NCBI GenBank assembly: GCA_001599815.1
Contig: BCIA01000005.1
Coordinates: 3,852,472 to 3,916,471, forward strand
Length of the DNA: 64,000 nt
Source of the DNA: Furcasterigmium furcatum
Lineage: Eukaryota; Ascomycota; Sordariomycetes; Glomerellales; Plectosphaerellaceae
Direction of reading: 5' to 3'
Every line of letters begins with the position of its first letter. The stretch's first letter is position 1. Made by a program: the position numbers and the translations under genes. Under the pieces are notes generated by a model, which ran no database searches, was not told the origin of the DNA, and worked only from the letters and a program-made list of their open reading frames with translations. Below, piece by piece: positions 1-11,912 of this stretch.

Positions 1-1938
1 GGTGTAAGGGACGAAGCTGAGGACGAGTCAACCGGTGGCTGGTCGGCCGAATTCCCGGCGATGATGCAGGTGATTCAGATGCTAGGGACGAGTGGGAGGT
101 GAGGAAAAGAAGGAGGGGAGGAGGAAGCGAGAGGAGGAAAAGCCACACCCGTCAAGATAGGTAGGTAGGCTAGGTAGGAGAGACTCCGAGGCGGGAGCTG
201 CGGCGGCGGCGGCGGCGGTGGTGAATCGGCTGCGGGTGTTCCCATCCAGCAGGTTTAGGATCAGAAGAGAGGGACCAAAGGACGGGAGGCGGGTGTGAAC
301 CTAGGTCGGCTGGAGGTGAAGAAGGACCCTGGATTGGGGGGAGATGGGCCTCGAGGTGGGTTTGGGCAGGTGGGTTGGGTATTACGTAGCCTCCCGCGCC
401 GGAAGGAAAGAGCACCTGAAGCTCCTGTCTGGTTAGGTTTTCGGTGCTTGCAGAGCGAGATTGCGAGCTCCCTCCGGGCTGGGTGCAATGGAAAGGTGAG
501 CTACCCAGCTAGTCTCGGCGGGCCGGATAACGACGTAATGACCCATCTGATTCAGCTGAACAAGACCCAAACAGCCATCAGGGGAGAGCCGTGAGTGGCC
601 AGATCATTGGGGAGGTGGAAGGCCGACTCTATCGACGCCCCAGAATAGCGGGGGCCTGCGTTCGCTAAATTCTTGGTTTGGCGGGATGCGGGTGGGACGA
701 TTGAGACACCAAACCCACTGGGGCGAGCGGTTGCAGGGGTCGGCCGCCCGTAGCTGGAAGCTCCAGCTTCCTGAACACACATCTCCCCGACCCGGCTGCA
801 GGACCTGACCACGGCGACACCGTTTTCGATCTCGACGACAGCCCAGCCAACGCCGAGCCTGCACGCTTGCAACAAGCCAGCCGTGGCCCAGTCTGCCATT
901 GCGCCGCCGGATATCGGCCGAGCCGAGGATAAAGATGTTCGGATTGACCGCAATGGTACCTTGCGCGCTGAATGCTACATCAACCAAGGAACTCGTCGCC
1001 ACCAAACATCACGAGAATCCGGGAAAACCAGACGGGCATCGTCCAGCGCTTGCAAGGGGCTCTCTGGTGGCAGAACTTCCAACAAACAGCGCGACAACCA
1101 CACCACCCCAATCCCTGCCGCGCATCTCTTCCACCTTGATCGGGCTAGCCACAGCGCCAACCTTCTGGACCTTGACGCGGCCTCCCAGGATCCTTTGGTT
1201 CCCAGCCCCGACCTCCCGTCCTGAGGGTGTACCGATGCGACGGTATTGTTTGGGTCCATCAAGTTAACATACTACTGACTTTCTCCCAAGATCTGACGCC
1301 AGATCTGTCTCGTCACCTCCCTCTGGACTGTACGCATCGCCAGAACATGTTCAGCAGCACTCGTCCGAGACCATAACCCATGAGTGTCTCGCCCGCCCGT
1401 CGATCCTTCAGGTGTGCACACGTTGCTCGACTCGGGTTGCAACACATCGTCCACTGCTCCCCCAACCTCCTCTCGGGCCAACCACACACCACCGTCTCGC
1501 CGGCCGGCACAGATTCCAAGGTGATGGCGCCGCTTCACCGGACGCCACACGCACGCCAGGGGTAGCGAGGGCGATCGACCACATGTGGTTATCTCTCGTT
1601 GAAATATCACGTCACGATGTCGATCGTGATAACTCTCCCCATCACTGATATTGTCACCAAGTCAGAATGTGCGTCTACACCTTACGACTTTCCATCTCGT
1701 CGGCTGCACCACTTCCTGAGGGAGGTCACATTCATGTCGTAAAGCCTGCTACGAGTGGCTGTGCCGACAGCTCCTCCGCTATTGTGGCACTCATCTGTGT
1801 CTCGACGAACAGGTGTCGCCTCTTTCTGATGAATTTCTCCCGCAACTCCCGTACTTACAGAAACAGGCCGAGTCTCAAGAGGCGAGACCCCGGAAAGAAT
1901 AGAATAATAGCGACCACAAGGTCGTCCCAGCCTCCCGC
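1..1938. other. Intergenic, no supported gene
   Basis: Several overlapping open frames exist on both strands, but none has recognisable domain content, consistent splice sites or a plausible start. They overlap each other and look like chance frames in GC-rich DNA. The stretch carries simple sequence near its left edge: TAGG-type repeats around 158-180 and a (CGG)6 run at 201-218. It may include the promoter or 3' region of a gene lying left of the window. Confidence 0.5.
201..218. repeat. (CGG)6 microsatellite
   Basis: Six perfect CGG units lie in non-coding sequence. This is a short simple repeat with no evident role. Confidence 0.8.
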
Positions 1939-2874
1939 CTAAAAGTTCGACGACGCAGTCGTCTGCGCATCGCTCGCGACCCTCACGCCCTTCACCACCA
2001 CAGTCTTGCCGCTGAGACTTGTGACCCGCACGTCCACCTCACCCGTCCCGAAGCCGCTCGCCTCCTCGAAAAAGTTGTACTCCTGCCTCCGCGTCCCGCG
2101 CCAGGTGCGCCCGCCGTCCGTGCTCACCTCCAGCCTGGCAACCCGCTCGCTGGCGTTGACAACCTGCATCGAGAACCAGTACGGCGACGTGCCAGACTTG
2201 TTCCGCAGCACCAGCGGCGAGGTGATCCCGCAGTCCACGAAGCTGTACGATGTCGAGATGATCCCCGCCGACAGCGGGCCCAGCTTCTCGAATCCGTTCT
2301 GGAAGAGGTCGAGGTGGCCCTCGTCGCACTCGGGGCACTGGTCGACGATCTGCCGAGTGGGTTAGTCGTCAGGGACCAGAAACCTCGCAGCAGGGGTAGG
2401 AGTCCAGCTTACCATGGCCGTGATAGAGTTGCCGTTGGGTCCAGTGACCTTGACGCAGGCACCGCAGTTTGCGGCGCTGTTCCATGCAGAACCCGAGAAG
2501 GCAGTGCCGTGCAGGCCTGCCGGGATCGTGTACCCGGTGAAGGAGCAAGTGCCTCCCGCGACGTTGCCGCCGTAGAAGGTCGACTTGCCCGAGACCGACG
2601 GGCCAGTGGCAGGGCCGGGTGTCGTCTCCTCATCGTCATCCTTGGCAGGAGGAGGCGCGGGGGCGGATGTCTGCTTAGGGGCAGTCACGTCCTTCTTCGT
2701 CGATGTCCCGACGGGTGCGGGAGCGGGAGCTGGCACGTTGGGCGGGACCAGGACGACGCTCGGCCCAGGGGTGACGGTGACGACGACCGTGGTGGTCCGG
2801 CTGGGCCTGCCCACAGGGCAAGCCAGCGCAAGAGGCGCAGCCGAGGCCGCGAGCAGCAAGGTGGTGAACTTCAT
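1939..2874 (-). CDS. Secreted expansin-like protein
   Basis: Two exons (2874-2413 and 2349-1939, phase-0 GT-AG intron of 63 nt) give about 290 aa. The start was chosen at MKFTTLLLA because it begins a clean signal peptide (about residues 1-18, ending ALA). A Pro/Thr/Ala-rich linker follows (about 25-75), then a double-psi beta-barrel with the expansin-type pattern: GGTCSFTGY, the CGACVKVTGP cysteine region, and the Asp-containing IVDQCPEC..GHLDLF stretch just after the intron. The C-terminal ~100 aa matches the position of the second, beta-sandwich carbohydrate-binding expansin domain (around FVDCG, SDGGRTW). Known family role: loosening cellulose or plant cell walls without hydrolysis. A function at the fungal wall or on plant biomass is inference. 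A shorter RlpA-like or RAFE-like protein is less likely because the second domain is present. Confidence 0.85.
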
Positions 2875-4209
2875 GGCGTTGGTGTAAGTGGTGATATGGA
2901 GCAAGTGCCTGAAAGAGTGGTGTCAAGTTTGAGCAATAATGTATCAGCGAATGGAACTGAAGCCTCTGCCTCTTAAGTTTCTCAAAAATGAATGCAAGAA
3001 TCCCAATATCTTCAGAAAGGAGTGACAATGCCTCAACGGCGAATACCAAGGACGGATCCCACAAAAGTCCGGGGAAAGATCAGGAAGAGGTGGTATCGGA
3101 GCGGGAAGGGGAGAACGCAACCACGGCTCCTCCCGGGGACATCGAGACATATGTATGAACCCCCAGAGGAAGAGTAAGCAACGGATACGCTCACCGCAGT
3201 GTTGCATGTCGTGGGGTGAGCGAGTAATCTTGTTTTCTTACCCGTTCCGAAGCCTCATCTAACGGCGACTGGGGCCTGATGTGGCGATGCGGGATTGGGG
3301 CGCTGTTTTCCAGAAAACATGCTCAGCGTTACGCAACCTCCACGACGATGACCTTGTTCAGAAGTATCATGGCCTTGTGGATAACGAGGGAAACACACTG
3401 CGGCCAGCCGCGGCCGTGTTGAGCTGGCCGCGGCGACTTCATCAGTCAGTTACAAGTACATCCCTCTCAGGTCCTTCGGCCTCATGCGACTCCAATCCTG
3501 CAATAACAAACTGCACACCACCATGTCAACGAGGAAGTTCCTGCATGGGCAGATGAGCAGTGGGGTTGACTTCCCCATCGTTCGGTTCCTCGGATGTCAG
3601 ACAAGGACTTGAGATGATTGTCACCAGGGGCCCCTGGTCGTCTGGGCTCAGACGAGTCGGCCAAAATACATGGCCGGTTCGGTTGTATTGCTGTCAAAAT
3701 AGGCAATCCCTAGAACTACCTCCAGGTCAACAGGACGCACATCTCAAAATTCTGAAGTTCCGAGAGAGGTCATCTCAATTATCTGAGGCTCAATCTGAGA
3801 CGTGGCCGACTTGGGCCTTCCTAGGCGGGCGGTCATCTTTTCTGCTATCCTCTTGAGGGCCTAGACTCTGAACCGCGAAAGGCAGCAAATGCGACGATAC
3901 GTATTTGTATTCAAAGAAAGTGGTATCTAAGTGATGCTGAGCGGGAAGATTGACAAACCATGATGCGGAGAAACCCCTGGGTGCTGATGAAGATGCGTCC
4001 CTCGTCGTTTCAGCTTCGTGTAACCAGACGCCGCAGATAAACAGATTTCCCGGCCTTGGGCGGAACAAACGCTAAACTCCCGAGCGCGATGGATAGCTGT
4101 AAATGCAACATAGAGATGAGTCGAGTGGGGGGAAAAGACACCCAAAAGGCGCCGGAAAGGTGGTGCCCTCTCTTCCTAGAGAACCAGAGTCCCTCAATGA
4201 GAAACTTGC
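2875..4209. other. Intergenic spacer with one dispersed repeat
   Basis: This 1.3 kb gap lies between the expansin-like gene start and the 3' end of the FYVE-RING gene. Only short unconvincing frames are present. The left part is presumably the promoter of the expansin-like gene. The only structured element seen is the 84 bp repeat at 3716-3799, which has an inverted partner near 39.5 kb. Confidence 0.5.
3716..3799 (+). repeat. Dispersed repeat, copy A
   Basis: This segment, beginning CTACCTCCAGGTCAACAGG, matches the reverse complement of 39543-39625 over about 83 bp with only a handful of differences. It contains the shared core AATTATCTGAGGCTCAATCT. Flanking sequence does not match, so this looks like two insertions of a small non-coding element (MITE or solo fragment) rather than a segmental duplication. 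Confidence 0.85.
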
Positions 4210-6150
4210 TTAATACCCAAAGCTGTCATGCTGATGCACAGGGCAGCGGCCTGGATGGTTGATGAACCACGCTGAGATGCAATCTCGATGGAAGCGGCAC
4301 AGGCACTCCAGCCTCGCCATGCGAACACCGACTTCAAACTCCTCCAGACAGATTGTACACTCGGCAGAATCCACGCAGTCCTTCTCGGTAGCCACGTATG
4401 GGAACATGCCAGTGCGGCGCATCGCGAGAGGCGGAGGTGTGCCGACTGGTGGCATGGAACCTCCTTCTGACGTCCCTGTCGGCGTACCGCCGCCAACAAA
4501 CGCGCTGTGAGATGAAATGCAAATGGTGATGTGAGACTCGCGGAGGGTTTCGTAGTTCGGTAGGTCGCGAGACGGGAGCTCACGGTGACAGACCGGACAT
4601 TCATCCTCCTCGGCTATCTGCTGTGGCGGCGGAGGCGGCAGAGCACGGTCCCGGGATGATGATGAGGAAGAGGCGTTATCAACATCTAGCATCGACCGGT
4701 ATCGACGTGACGAAGCCCCAGGATACGCCGAGGAGGAAGATGGAAAGTAGGACGGCGGGGTGCCCGCGAGAATGCGGGACTGAGTCGACCCATAAGGGGG
4801 AGGATAAGGCCCTCGGGGTGAAGATGGCCCTCCTAGACCAGGACCAGAATGCTATGCGAGGTTAGTTATCGTCATTTCGGATAATTTTCTCAAAGGAAAC
4901 CCACCGTAACACTCCTAAGCCTCGCCAACGAGTCCTGGCTAGGGCCAGCCGCGAAATACCCCTGAAAGCGGCCTGGCGGCGGATTACTCCCAAAGCTGGA
5001 ACCCACGTTGCTTCTAGACCGTACGTGAGACCGCGGGGACGTTTGGGTGGGCGACGCCAGTAGTTGCGGCGGCGTGATGTTGGGATCTGGGACGCATGGG
5101 TTACAGAGCCTAACACGCTCACCGCCACCCGTGTTGTTGAAGTCCGCATACTCGCCGCTGATGAAAGACGAAGGGTATCTCTGAGCAGATAGACGAGGCT
5201 GCTCGGGGGGCAGCACGATATATTGGTAGGGTATGGTAATGCGGTGCGGCGAGCAGGCATTACATACAACGCGACCGCATTTTCTGGCCGTAGGGTTAGC
5301 AGAGAGGCTCAAGAGTCCCATTGAGTGCCTGGTCCACATACCTGCAGTGATGTTTTCTAACAAAAAAGCTGAACTGGGCGCGGCATATGGGGCAGAGCGT
5401 CACTTCGGCGTCGGGCTGCCAGCGGGGAAGGACAATCTCTCCCGTATGCCCAGGGGGATCACCTGGCGACAGGCTCTGCTGTATCAGGGGGGGTCGAGGC
5501 CTGGACGAAGAAGCCTCAGTGGCCCCCGTTCGTACTGCGGGAGCGGGAGAATCGTCTAGTGTCAGGTCGATGACCTCTCTTGGTGCTGTGGCCCCAAAAG
5601 ACGGGCCGGCCTCCTGGGAGGCCACAGTCGGCGATGGGGGTGGCAGAGCACTCGAACTATGCCCAAAGGCGGTCTCGTAGGCGGGACTTGTATGGTCGAT
5701 CGGCTCCCCTTGTTCATCCCCATCTGTCATGATTTCATCCTCTCCCCTGGCTCTTGGAATAGGCACTGGACTGGCTGGTCCGGGAGAGTCGCTTTCATCG
5801 CTTCTGCGGTATTCTCCCCCCTGCCGGCTGCTTTCGCCAGCAAGTATGTCTGGTGACTGGCGTTCATCCCCTTCCCGATGGGAGTCGCTCTCCATAGAAT
5901 CGTCGTTCGGCTCAGCCTCGTTGTCCGATAAAAGGCGTTCTATCGTGTGTGTCGGGCAGTCGAAGTATCGGGAGCATTCGTCGTCATGGAACCTGTCTGT
6001 CTGGAACGGGCAGGGTCTTACAAAGGAAGGTAGTGGTCTCCTCGAGTCGTAGGAGCTTCCAGAGTCGGAGGAAATGTCGATGACCTCGGGGTTTCGCCCT
6101 CTGTAGCTTCCTGCGCCGTGCGGCTCGGCTCCTCCGTCGAAGCTCGCCAT
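4210..6150 (-). CDS. FYVE-RING finger E3 ubiquitin ligase (Pib1-like)
   Basis: Three exons (6150-5343, 5284-4905, 4851-4210; introns 58 and 53 nt) give about 609 aa. Residues 1-235 are acidic, Ser/Pro-rich and disordered. Next comes a FYVE zinc finger split by intron 1: CPICRAQF, then the signature RKHHCRKCGRVVCNACS formed across the splice, then a later CNPC pair. After a Ser/Pro-rich linker there is a CPVCHREL...HITICI zinc-binding motif and a C-terminal RING (CTICLEEF ... CLCRFHRDC ... CPVHQ). The FYVE-then-RING order is that of yeast Pib1, an endosome/vacuole-membrane ubiquitin ligase that binds PI3P. That localisation is inferred from the family. The splice assignment is strong because it restores the FYVE signature exactly. 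Confidence 0.87.
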
Positions 6151-6694
6151 GTTAGGACATGAGTGTCGGAGACTGGGGGGGGGGACAAGTCGGAAGTAGT
6201 TCAGAGTTTGCAAGGAAATCGTGGAAAATGCGATGACTCGTTTGGGCCAGGGCGGCGAGCTTGTGGAAAGTTCCAGTGTTGTGCCGAGGCCGTGATGGCT
6301 GGAGCGTAAGAAGGGGCGGAATCAATGCGATAAGAAGTTAAGCTGTCGCGTGGCGGGGCAGCAAGATGTCACCCAAGCACTGGACTGGGCTGGACCTCCG
6401 GTGAGATGCGGCTTGGGCTTGCAGCGACCGCCGATGCTCCCGGCTCCACATGGAACGGTGGTGGATTGACTTTAGTCAGCTTAGGGGGAAGCGTGCTTCA
6501 TGACCCTTTTCGGACCCCCCTCCCCGACATCCATGGTAAGGGCCTGCCCAGGCGTCACTTGCTGAAGGAGCTCTGGATATCTAGTTAAATTACTTGCTCG
6601 CGCCCAGAACGTGTCTATTTTCATCATCTGGCAACTAGCCTTACAGTACACGACGAGCTCCTAGACACCCGGGATATCATGCCTCCTTCTACCC
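6151..6694. other. Intergenic spacer (FYVE-RING promoter, CCT4 3' end)
   Basis: The 0.5 kb between the start of the minus-strand FYVE-RING gene and the stop of minus-strand CCT4 contains a 10-nt C run (G run on the plus strand near 6176-6183) close upstream of the FYVE-RING start. No gene or repeat was seen. Confidence 0.4.
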
Positions 6695-8479
6695 TTACCT
6701 GGTCAAAGCAATGTCGTCTATCCTCAGGATGAGCTTCACCGTCTCGGCCGCCAGCTCGATGGCGCTCGTGCACACAAGCAGGGGCTGCAGAACGTTCTCC
6801 TTGGCGATGTTGCTGTTGACTCCTCCGGACTTGATGCTCACACCGGCGTTGGTCTCTCCCATCTCGTGGCGGTGCCTCAGCTCCGTGACCACCTTGATGC
6901 TGTTCAGACCGGCGTTCTCGGCCAGTGTTGTAGGGATGACCTCCATCGCGTCCGCAAACGCCTTCCAGCAGATGGCCTCGGTGCCCGTCAGCTCGCGAGC
7001 ACGCTTGGCCAGCTGAGACGCAATCTCGATCTCAGGGGCACCGCCACCAGCGATCAGGGCCTTCTTCTTCACCAGACAACGGACGACGCAGTGAGCATCG
7101 TGCAAGCTGCGCTCGGCCTCGTCCAGGATGAGAGAGTTGGCACCGCGCACGACGACGGAAACGGTCTTGCCGGTAGCCTTGGCACCAGACACCTTGACCA
7201 TGCGTGCACCGTTGTTCTGCACCTCCTCGACAAGGTCGGCAGAGCCGAGCTTGTCCTCGGTGAACGAGTCGATATCCGCAATGGGCTTGCAGCCGGTCGA
7301 CTTGCAGATGAACTCGACCTCGTCACGCTCGATGTCCTTGACGGCAAGGATACCAAGCTTGGCGAGGAAGTGGAGGGACAGGTCGTTGACGGCGTCCCTG
7401 AGGATAGACTTCTGGATGAAGAGGACGTTGCACTTGGCCTTCTTGATCTTCTTGGCCATGTTCAGCAGATAGACACGCTCCTCCTTGACGATCTTATCCA
7501 TTTGCCTGTAGTCGTTGACGGAAATCGTGTTCTCCATCTAACCGGGCGTCAGTGATATGTCCATGAAGTTCTTATCGTTTGGGTCAACTCACATCCGGCT
7601 TGGGAGGGCTCAGCTGGAACTGAATGAGACCGATCCTCGCCTTCTCCATCCTCACGGGGCCAGCGGCGTTCTTCAGCACGGGCTGAGTCAAAACCAGGCC
7701 GTCCACCAGCTCGCTGTCTTCGATGGTACCGCCGACCTTCTTGATTATCCTGATGTTCTTGAGGTCAACATTGTCGGCCGTCTTCAGGTCGATGGTCTTG
7801 ATGACGGAGTTAACGGCCATGGGGCCCAGAAGGTTCGAGTACTGCGACACAATCTTGGAGGACAGGGAGGTGTTGGCTGCTTGGAGGAGGGCGGCGGTGT
7901 CGGTCAGGGAGATGGGCTGCGACATGTCGTGGAGGACCTCAACGGCGGCGGAGGCTGCGCGCTGGAAAGACTCAGAAATGACGGAGGGGTGGATTCCCTT
8001 GGACAGCAGTCTATCGGCGGCTCCAAGCAAGCTTCCGCAGATGACGACGACGGATGTTGTGCCGTCACCGGCCTCGACGTCTTGAGCGGCGGACAGGTTG
8101 ACCAGCATCTTGGCAGTGGGATGCATGACAGCCATGCTCTTGAGCATCGTGACACCATCGTTGGTGATGATCGTCTCGCCCTTTCCGCTCCTGATCATCT
8201 TGTCCATGCCGCGGGGGCCCAGCGACGTTCGGATGGCATCGGCGACAGCTATGGGAGCGGGATCAGCATGCTGTTTCGGGGTCGCTGTGCGAAGATTATA
8301 GCTTTATTTACCTCGTGCGGCGACGATGTTGGAGGAACGAACAGCGACGGGCTTCTCCTTGTCCTGATACACAGTCAGTAAGCAGCTCCGGACAGCTTGG
8401 TGGGAGCTTCAGCAAAAAGTACCTTGAACGCAGTGTTCGAGTTGCCACCCTGAGGGGCGGCAGGTGCAGTTGTCGCCAT
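6695..8479 (-). CDS. CCT4: T-complex protein 1 subunit delta (chaperonin CCT4)
   Basis: Four exons (8479-8423, 8363-8312, 8248-7593, 7537-6695) give 535 aa, the normal size for a CCT subunit. Group II chaperonin landmarks are visible: [10 protein letters not shown] and NDGVTML near the N-terminus, the ATP-binding [12 protein letters not shown], and GGGAPEIE in the C-terminal equatorial domain. The apical region reads [18 protein letters not shown] across intron 3, the delta-subunit pattern. The product is one of eight subunits of the cytosolic TRiC/CCT ring that folds actin, tubulin and WD-repeat proteins (family knowledge). It is transcribed divergently from RPT1 across 493 bp. Confidence 0.96.
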
Positions 8480-8972
8480 GATGCGGATATCTGCAGAGAA
8501 GGAGGGGCAGGTGGTGAGTGAGGGTGATCAAGCTTGTCAGGTCGTTGGAGTTGGCGAAAGATGAAGCCCCTAATGTCGATTTGCTGGTGTCCCGCTGCCT
8601 GCCTTGCGATATCCCACTTTCGCTGGACCCGGCGGTGGGATATTTTTTAAGCGGTCCTGAGTTGTTCCACCGCCGGGGCCTCTGCTTGCTAAGTGTACCT
8701 GGGCTCTAACCGCATTCGGACTAGCTCCCTTGACGCAGCCTCGCATGCTTCTGGCCAGCGCTGGAAGCTCAAGGCAACTGGGGGATTACGGAGTCTCGAG
8801 CTGCTTCCTTAACCCTGCTCCATCAACATCCCCAACGCGCATTCTCCGACGGCCACATCAACCCCCCGAGTCCACGTGCCAGCGAATACCATCCCTTTCC
8901 GTTGCACTCGATCTGAAGCTTTATCTCGAGCAGAACAAGTACTTCCAGGACATCGTGTCCTGAGCTTCCAAG
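8480..8972. promoter_or_regulatory. Shared divergent promoter of CCT4 and RPT1
   Basis: The two start codons face away from each other across 493 bp with no intervening gene. Both products act in protein quality control (folding and proteasomal degradation). I see no element I can name with confidence. Co-regulation is inferred from the arrangement alone. Confidence 0.55.
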
Positions 8973-10461
8973 ATGGTGGGTGATTGACGAAGCACGGGAC
9001 ATACTCGGTCACCAGCTAACCCGCTGCCCGCAGCCTTCCGCTACCGGACAGAACTGGGAGAAGTACCAGAAGCAGTTTGCCGACGACGAGATTGAAGAGA
9101 AGAAGATCACCCCTCTCTCCGATGAGTGCGTCCCGACACCCTGAAGCACCCATCCGTGGCTGCGACTGACCATCCCGACAGAGATATCCAGGTTCTCAAG
9201 ACCTACGGCGCGGCGCCGTACGGAGCTGCCATCAAGAAACTCGAGCAGCAGATCAAGGAGAAGCAACAAAGCGTAGACGAGAAGATCGGCGTCAAGGTGC
9301 GCAGCGCCCTCCCTCGATGCACTCGCGTCGCCGTGCTAACCGAATCGCCAGGAATCCGACACGGGACTCGCACCACCACATCTCTGGGACGTCGCGGCAG
9401 ATAGGCAACGCATGTCCGAAGAGCAGCCCCTGCAGGTCGCCCGCTGCACCAAGATCATCGCCGACGAGAAGGACGACTCCAAGAGCAAATATGTCATCAA
9501 CGTGAAGCAGATCGCCAAGTTCGTCGTCCAGCTCGGCGAGCGAGTCAGTCCTACGGATATCGAGGAGGGAATGCGCGTCGGTGTCGACCGGAACAAGTAC
9601 CAGATTCTGCTGCCGCTGCCGCCCAAGATCGACGCCAGCGTCACCATGATGACGGTGGAGGAGAAACCCGACGTCACATACGGCGATGTCGGCGGATGCA
9701 AGGAGCAGGTGGAGAAGTTGCGAGAGGTCGTCGAGATGCCCCTGCTGTCCCCGGAGCGATTCGTGAATCTCGGTATCGACCCGCCCAAGGGCGCTCTCCT
9801 CTACGGTCCTCCCGGTACCGGCAAGACCCTCTGCGCCAGGGCCGTGGCGAACCGCACAGACGCCACCTTCATCCGCGTCATCGGCAGCGAGCTGGTGCAG
9901 AAGTACGTCGGCGAGGGCGCCAGGATGGTCCGCGAGCTGTTCGAGATGGCGCGGACAAAGAAGGCCTGCATCATCTTCTTCGACGAAATCGATGCCGTGG
10001 GCGGTGCCCGTTTCGACGATGGCGCCGGCGGCGACAACGAGGTGCAGCGAACGATGCTGGAGCTGATCACCCAGCTCGATGGTTTCGACGCCCGTGGCAA
10101 CATCAAGGTAATGTTCGCCACCAACAGGCCCTCCACCCTCGATCCCGCCCTCATGCGTCCCGGCCGTATCGACCGCAAGATCGAGTTCTCTCTGCCAGAC
10201 CTCGAGGGCCGCGCCAACATCCTCCGCATCCACGCCAAGAGCATGTCCGTTGAGCGCGACATCCGATGGGAGCTCATCTCCCGTCTCTGCCCCAACGCCA
10301 CCGGTGCCGAGCTGCGATCCGTCTGCACAGAGGCCGGCATGTTCGCCATCCGTGCCAGGAGGAAGGTCGCCAGCGAGAAGGACTTCCTCGACGCTGTCGA
10401 CAAGGTCATCAAGGCCAACCTCAAGTTCAACTCGACCGCCAGCTACATGCAGTACAACTAA
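8973..10461 (+). CDS. RPT1: 26S proteasome regulatory ATPase subunit Rpt1
   Basis: Four exons: 8973-8975 (only the ATG), 9034-9125, 9182-9296 and 9352-10461, giving 439 aa. The N-terminus holds a coiled-coil segment ([15 protein letters not shown]) followed by the OB-fold region. The AAA+ module has Walker A GPPGTGKT, Walker [12 protein letters not shown], and the second region of homology with Arg fingers (RPGRIDR). The C-terminus ...YMQYN resembles the YMTYN ending of Rpt1/PSMC2 and lacks an HbYX motif, which separates it from Rpt2, Rpt3 and Rpt5. It belongs to the hexameric unfoldase ring of the 19S particle. The single-codon first exon is supported by consensus GTGGGT...CAG borders and by the conserved MPSATGQNW start it creates. 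Confidence 0.95.
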
Positions 10462-11066
10462 GCGCGCTCTGGAGGCCGGGCGGGGGAGGGCTCGTAGACG
10501 GCGGAGGGTGGCCGTCTGTTACATTAGGCTGTAATTATAGGCTTAGGGTCAGGTGGTTTAGAGGGCATGATACCTTGATCGGGTGCAATAGATCAAGTTT
10601 CGACTCATTATGTGATGCCCCAGTTCTTGTGATGTTGGGTATCAGCGGCTTGTAGGCCATGCGTGGATGTATGTGTCTGGGTTCCTGGGATATTCGCAAG
10701 TCATCACAGAAGGAACACAGTAGGTTGAATCTCATGAGCGGAAGTTAATGGACTTTGGGGGTCCAAGAGGCTCATAGCCTGCGTTTGTATCTATTTACCA
10801 CCCTCGAGAGGTGTCATCCTATGCTAATGCCGTTGTGATGATCCTGCGCCGTGACGCCAATGCAGGCAAGCAAAAAAAGAGTTCCCAGAAGTCCCATTCT
10901 TCCCATCATGCCCTCATTCGAGGTAATAGTCCCGTGATATCCCATGTGTACAGCTATAAATCCCGGTAGCAGTCCGTGTCGCCGATGCTGATGACGTCGT
11001 AATTCGTAGAGAAGTCAACCCCCAACGGGGGACAAGAGCAAGGCAACAATAGCGTGTGTGCGTCCT
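10462..11066. other. Convergent intergenic spacer
   Basis: This is the 0.6 kb between the 3' ends of RPT1 (plus) and the zinc-binding protein gene (minus). It holds presumed 3' UTRs. No gene, repeat or RNA was recognised. Confidence 0.4.
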
Positions 11067-11912
11067 TCACGTCTCCTGACTCCGTGACAGGCACCCCAGA
11101 CAAATGATATCGCCCTCAACGCCCTTCTCTATACAGCACTGGCTGCAGACGACGGTGCGGTGCTCGCCGGTCGCCCATCCCGCGCTGCCGTGGACATTAC
11201 GCCCCGTCTTCCCAGCAGTGGTATTTTCGTGGTCGACGTCCGTCATGTGGAAGCTTCGGGAGAGGGCCTCCTGCTCAGCGATGTCAACGTCACCGTCACT
11301 GTCTTCGGACTTTGGAGGGTCGCGGATCCAGCCTTGACACTCGCGGAGGCAGACGAAGCAGGTGCGTGCGCCGCAGCCCTGGCATTCGGCGAAGGAGTCG
11401 AGTTCGGTCTTTTTTGTCGGCTTGCGGAGGCAGATGTGGCACGGATCGAGGCGAGAGCCGGTGCTGGCTCTGGTCGGCAGCGCTGGGCGGGATGGTTGCG
11501 TGATGTTATGTGAGGGGGAGCGGCTATGCCTTCGCGTTCTGTGGACAGTGTGGTGATCGTGGTGTGGCGGGGGGCGGTTCTCCGTGTCGTATTCGTCGTG
11601 GAATCGCTGGCGCTTCGCCGACGGGAGAGGGATTATCTTCCGGTTGACATGGTCCTTGGGGTCTGGCACAGGAATGGGATCGTAGGTGGTGATGAGGGGG
11701 AACCCGAAGTCTCCCGGCGCCTGAGGACAGAGGTCATGGTTGTAGCTGTAGCTGTAAAGGGGTGCCTGCAGTTGCCCGTCGCGGTTCGGTGACTGGTAGA
11801 GGTGCGAGGCGGTGGTGTTGTTATGAGTGCTTTGCATGCTGTCCCCGTCGTCTCGCCTCCGCTTCCTGGCCGAAAGCATAGCTCGCGGGTGCTCCTCTGC
11901 TATTGACGGCAT
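11067..11912 (-). CDS. Fungal protein of unknown function with Cys-rich zinc-binding C-terminus
   Basis: One exon of about 281 aa if translation starts at MPSIAEEHP. The frame stays open for a further 216 nt upstream without an ATG, and that part (for example NNIIATILSGSLGK) looks protein-like, so an upstream exon or a different start is possible. The N-terminal half is basic and disordered with an early RKRRR stretch (possible nuclear signal). The C-terminal half has paired cysteines: CHICLRKP, CQGCGARTCFVCLREC, then CSQCC and CLGCL, suggesting two or more bound zinc ions in a RING/PHD-like fold. I do not recognise a named family. A nuclear role is a guess from the basic motif. Confidence 0.65.
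   Translation of the reverse strand: MPSIAEEHPRAMLSARKRRRDDGDSMQSTHNNTTASHLYQSPNRDGQLQAPLYSYSYNHDLCPQAPGDFGFPLITTYDPIPVPDPKDHVNRKIIPLPSAKRQRFHDEYDTENRPPPHHDHHTVHRTRRHSRSPSHNITQPSRPALPTRASTGSRLDPCHICLRKPTKKTELDSFAECQGCGARTCFVCLRECQGWIRDPPKSEDSDGDVDIAEQEALSRSFHMTDVDHENTTAGKTGRNVHGSAGWATGEHRTVVCSQCCIEKGVEGDIICLGCLSRSQET

Noticed and set aside
552..1267. Overlapping frames of 113-133 codons near the left edge
   Set aside because: Overlap on both strands, no shared splice structure, low-complexity composition.
9292..10233. Long antisense open frame (313 codons) opposite RPT1
   Set aside because: It mirrors the codon structure of RPT1 on the other strand, has no domain, and RPT1 is fully convincing.
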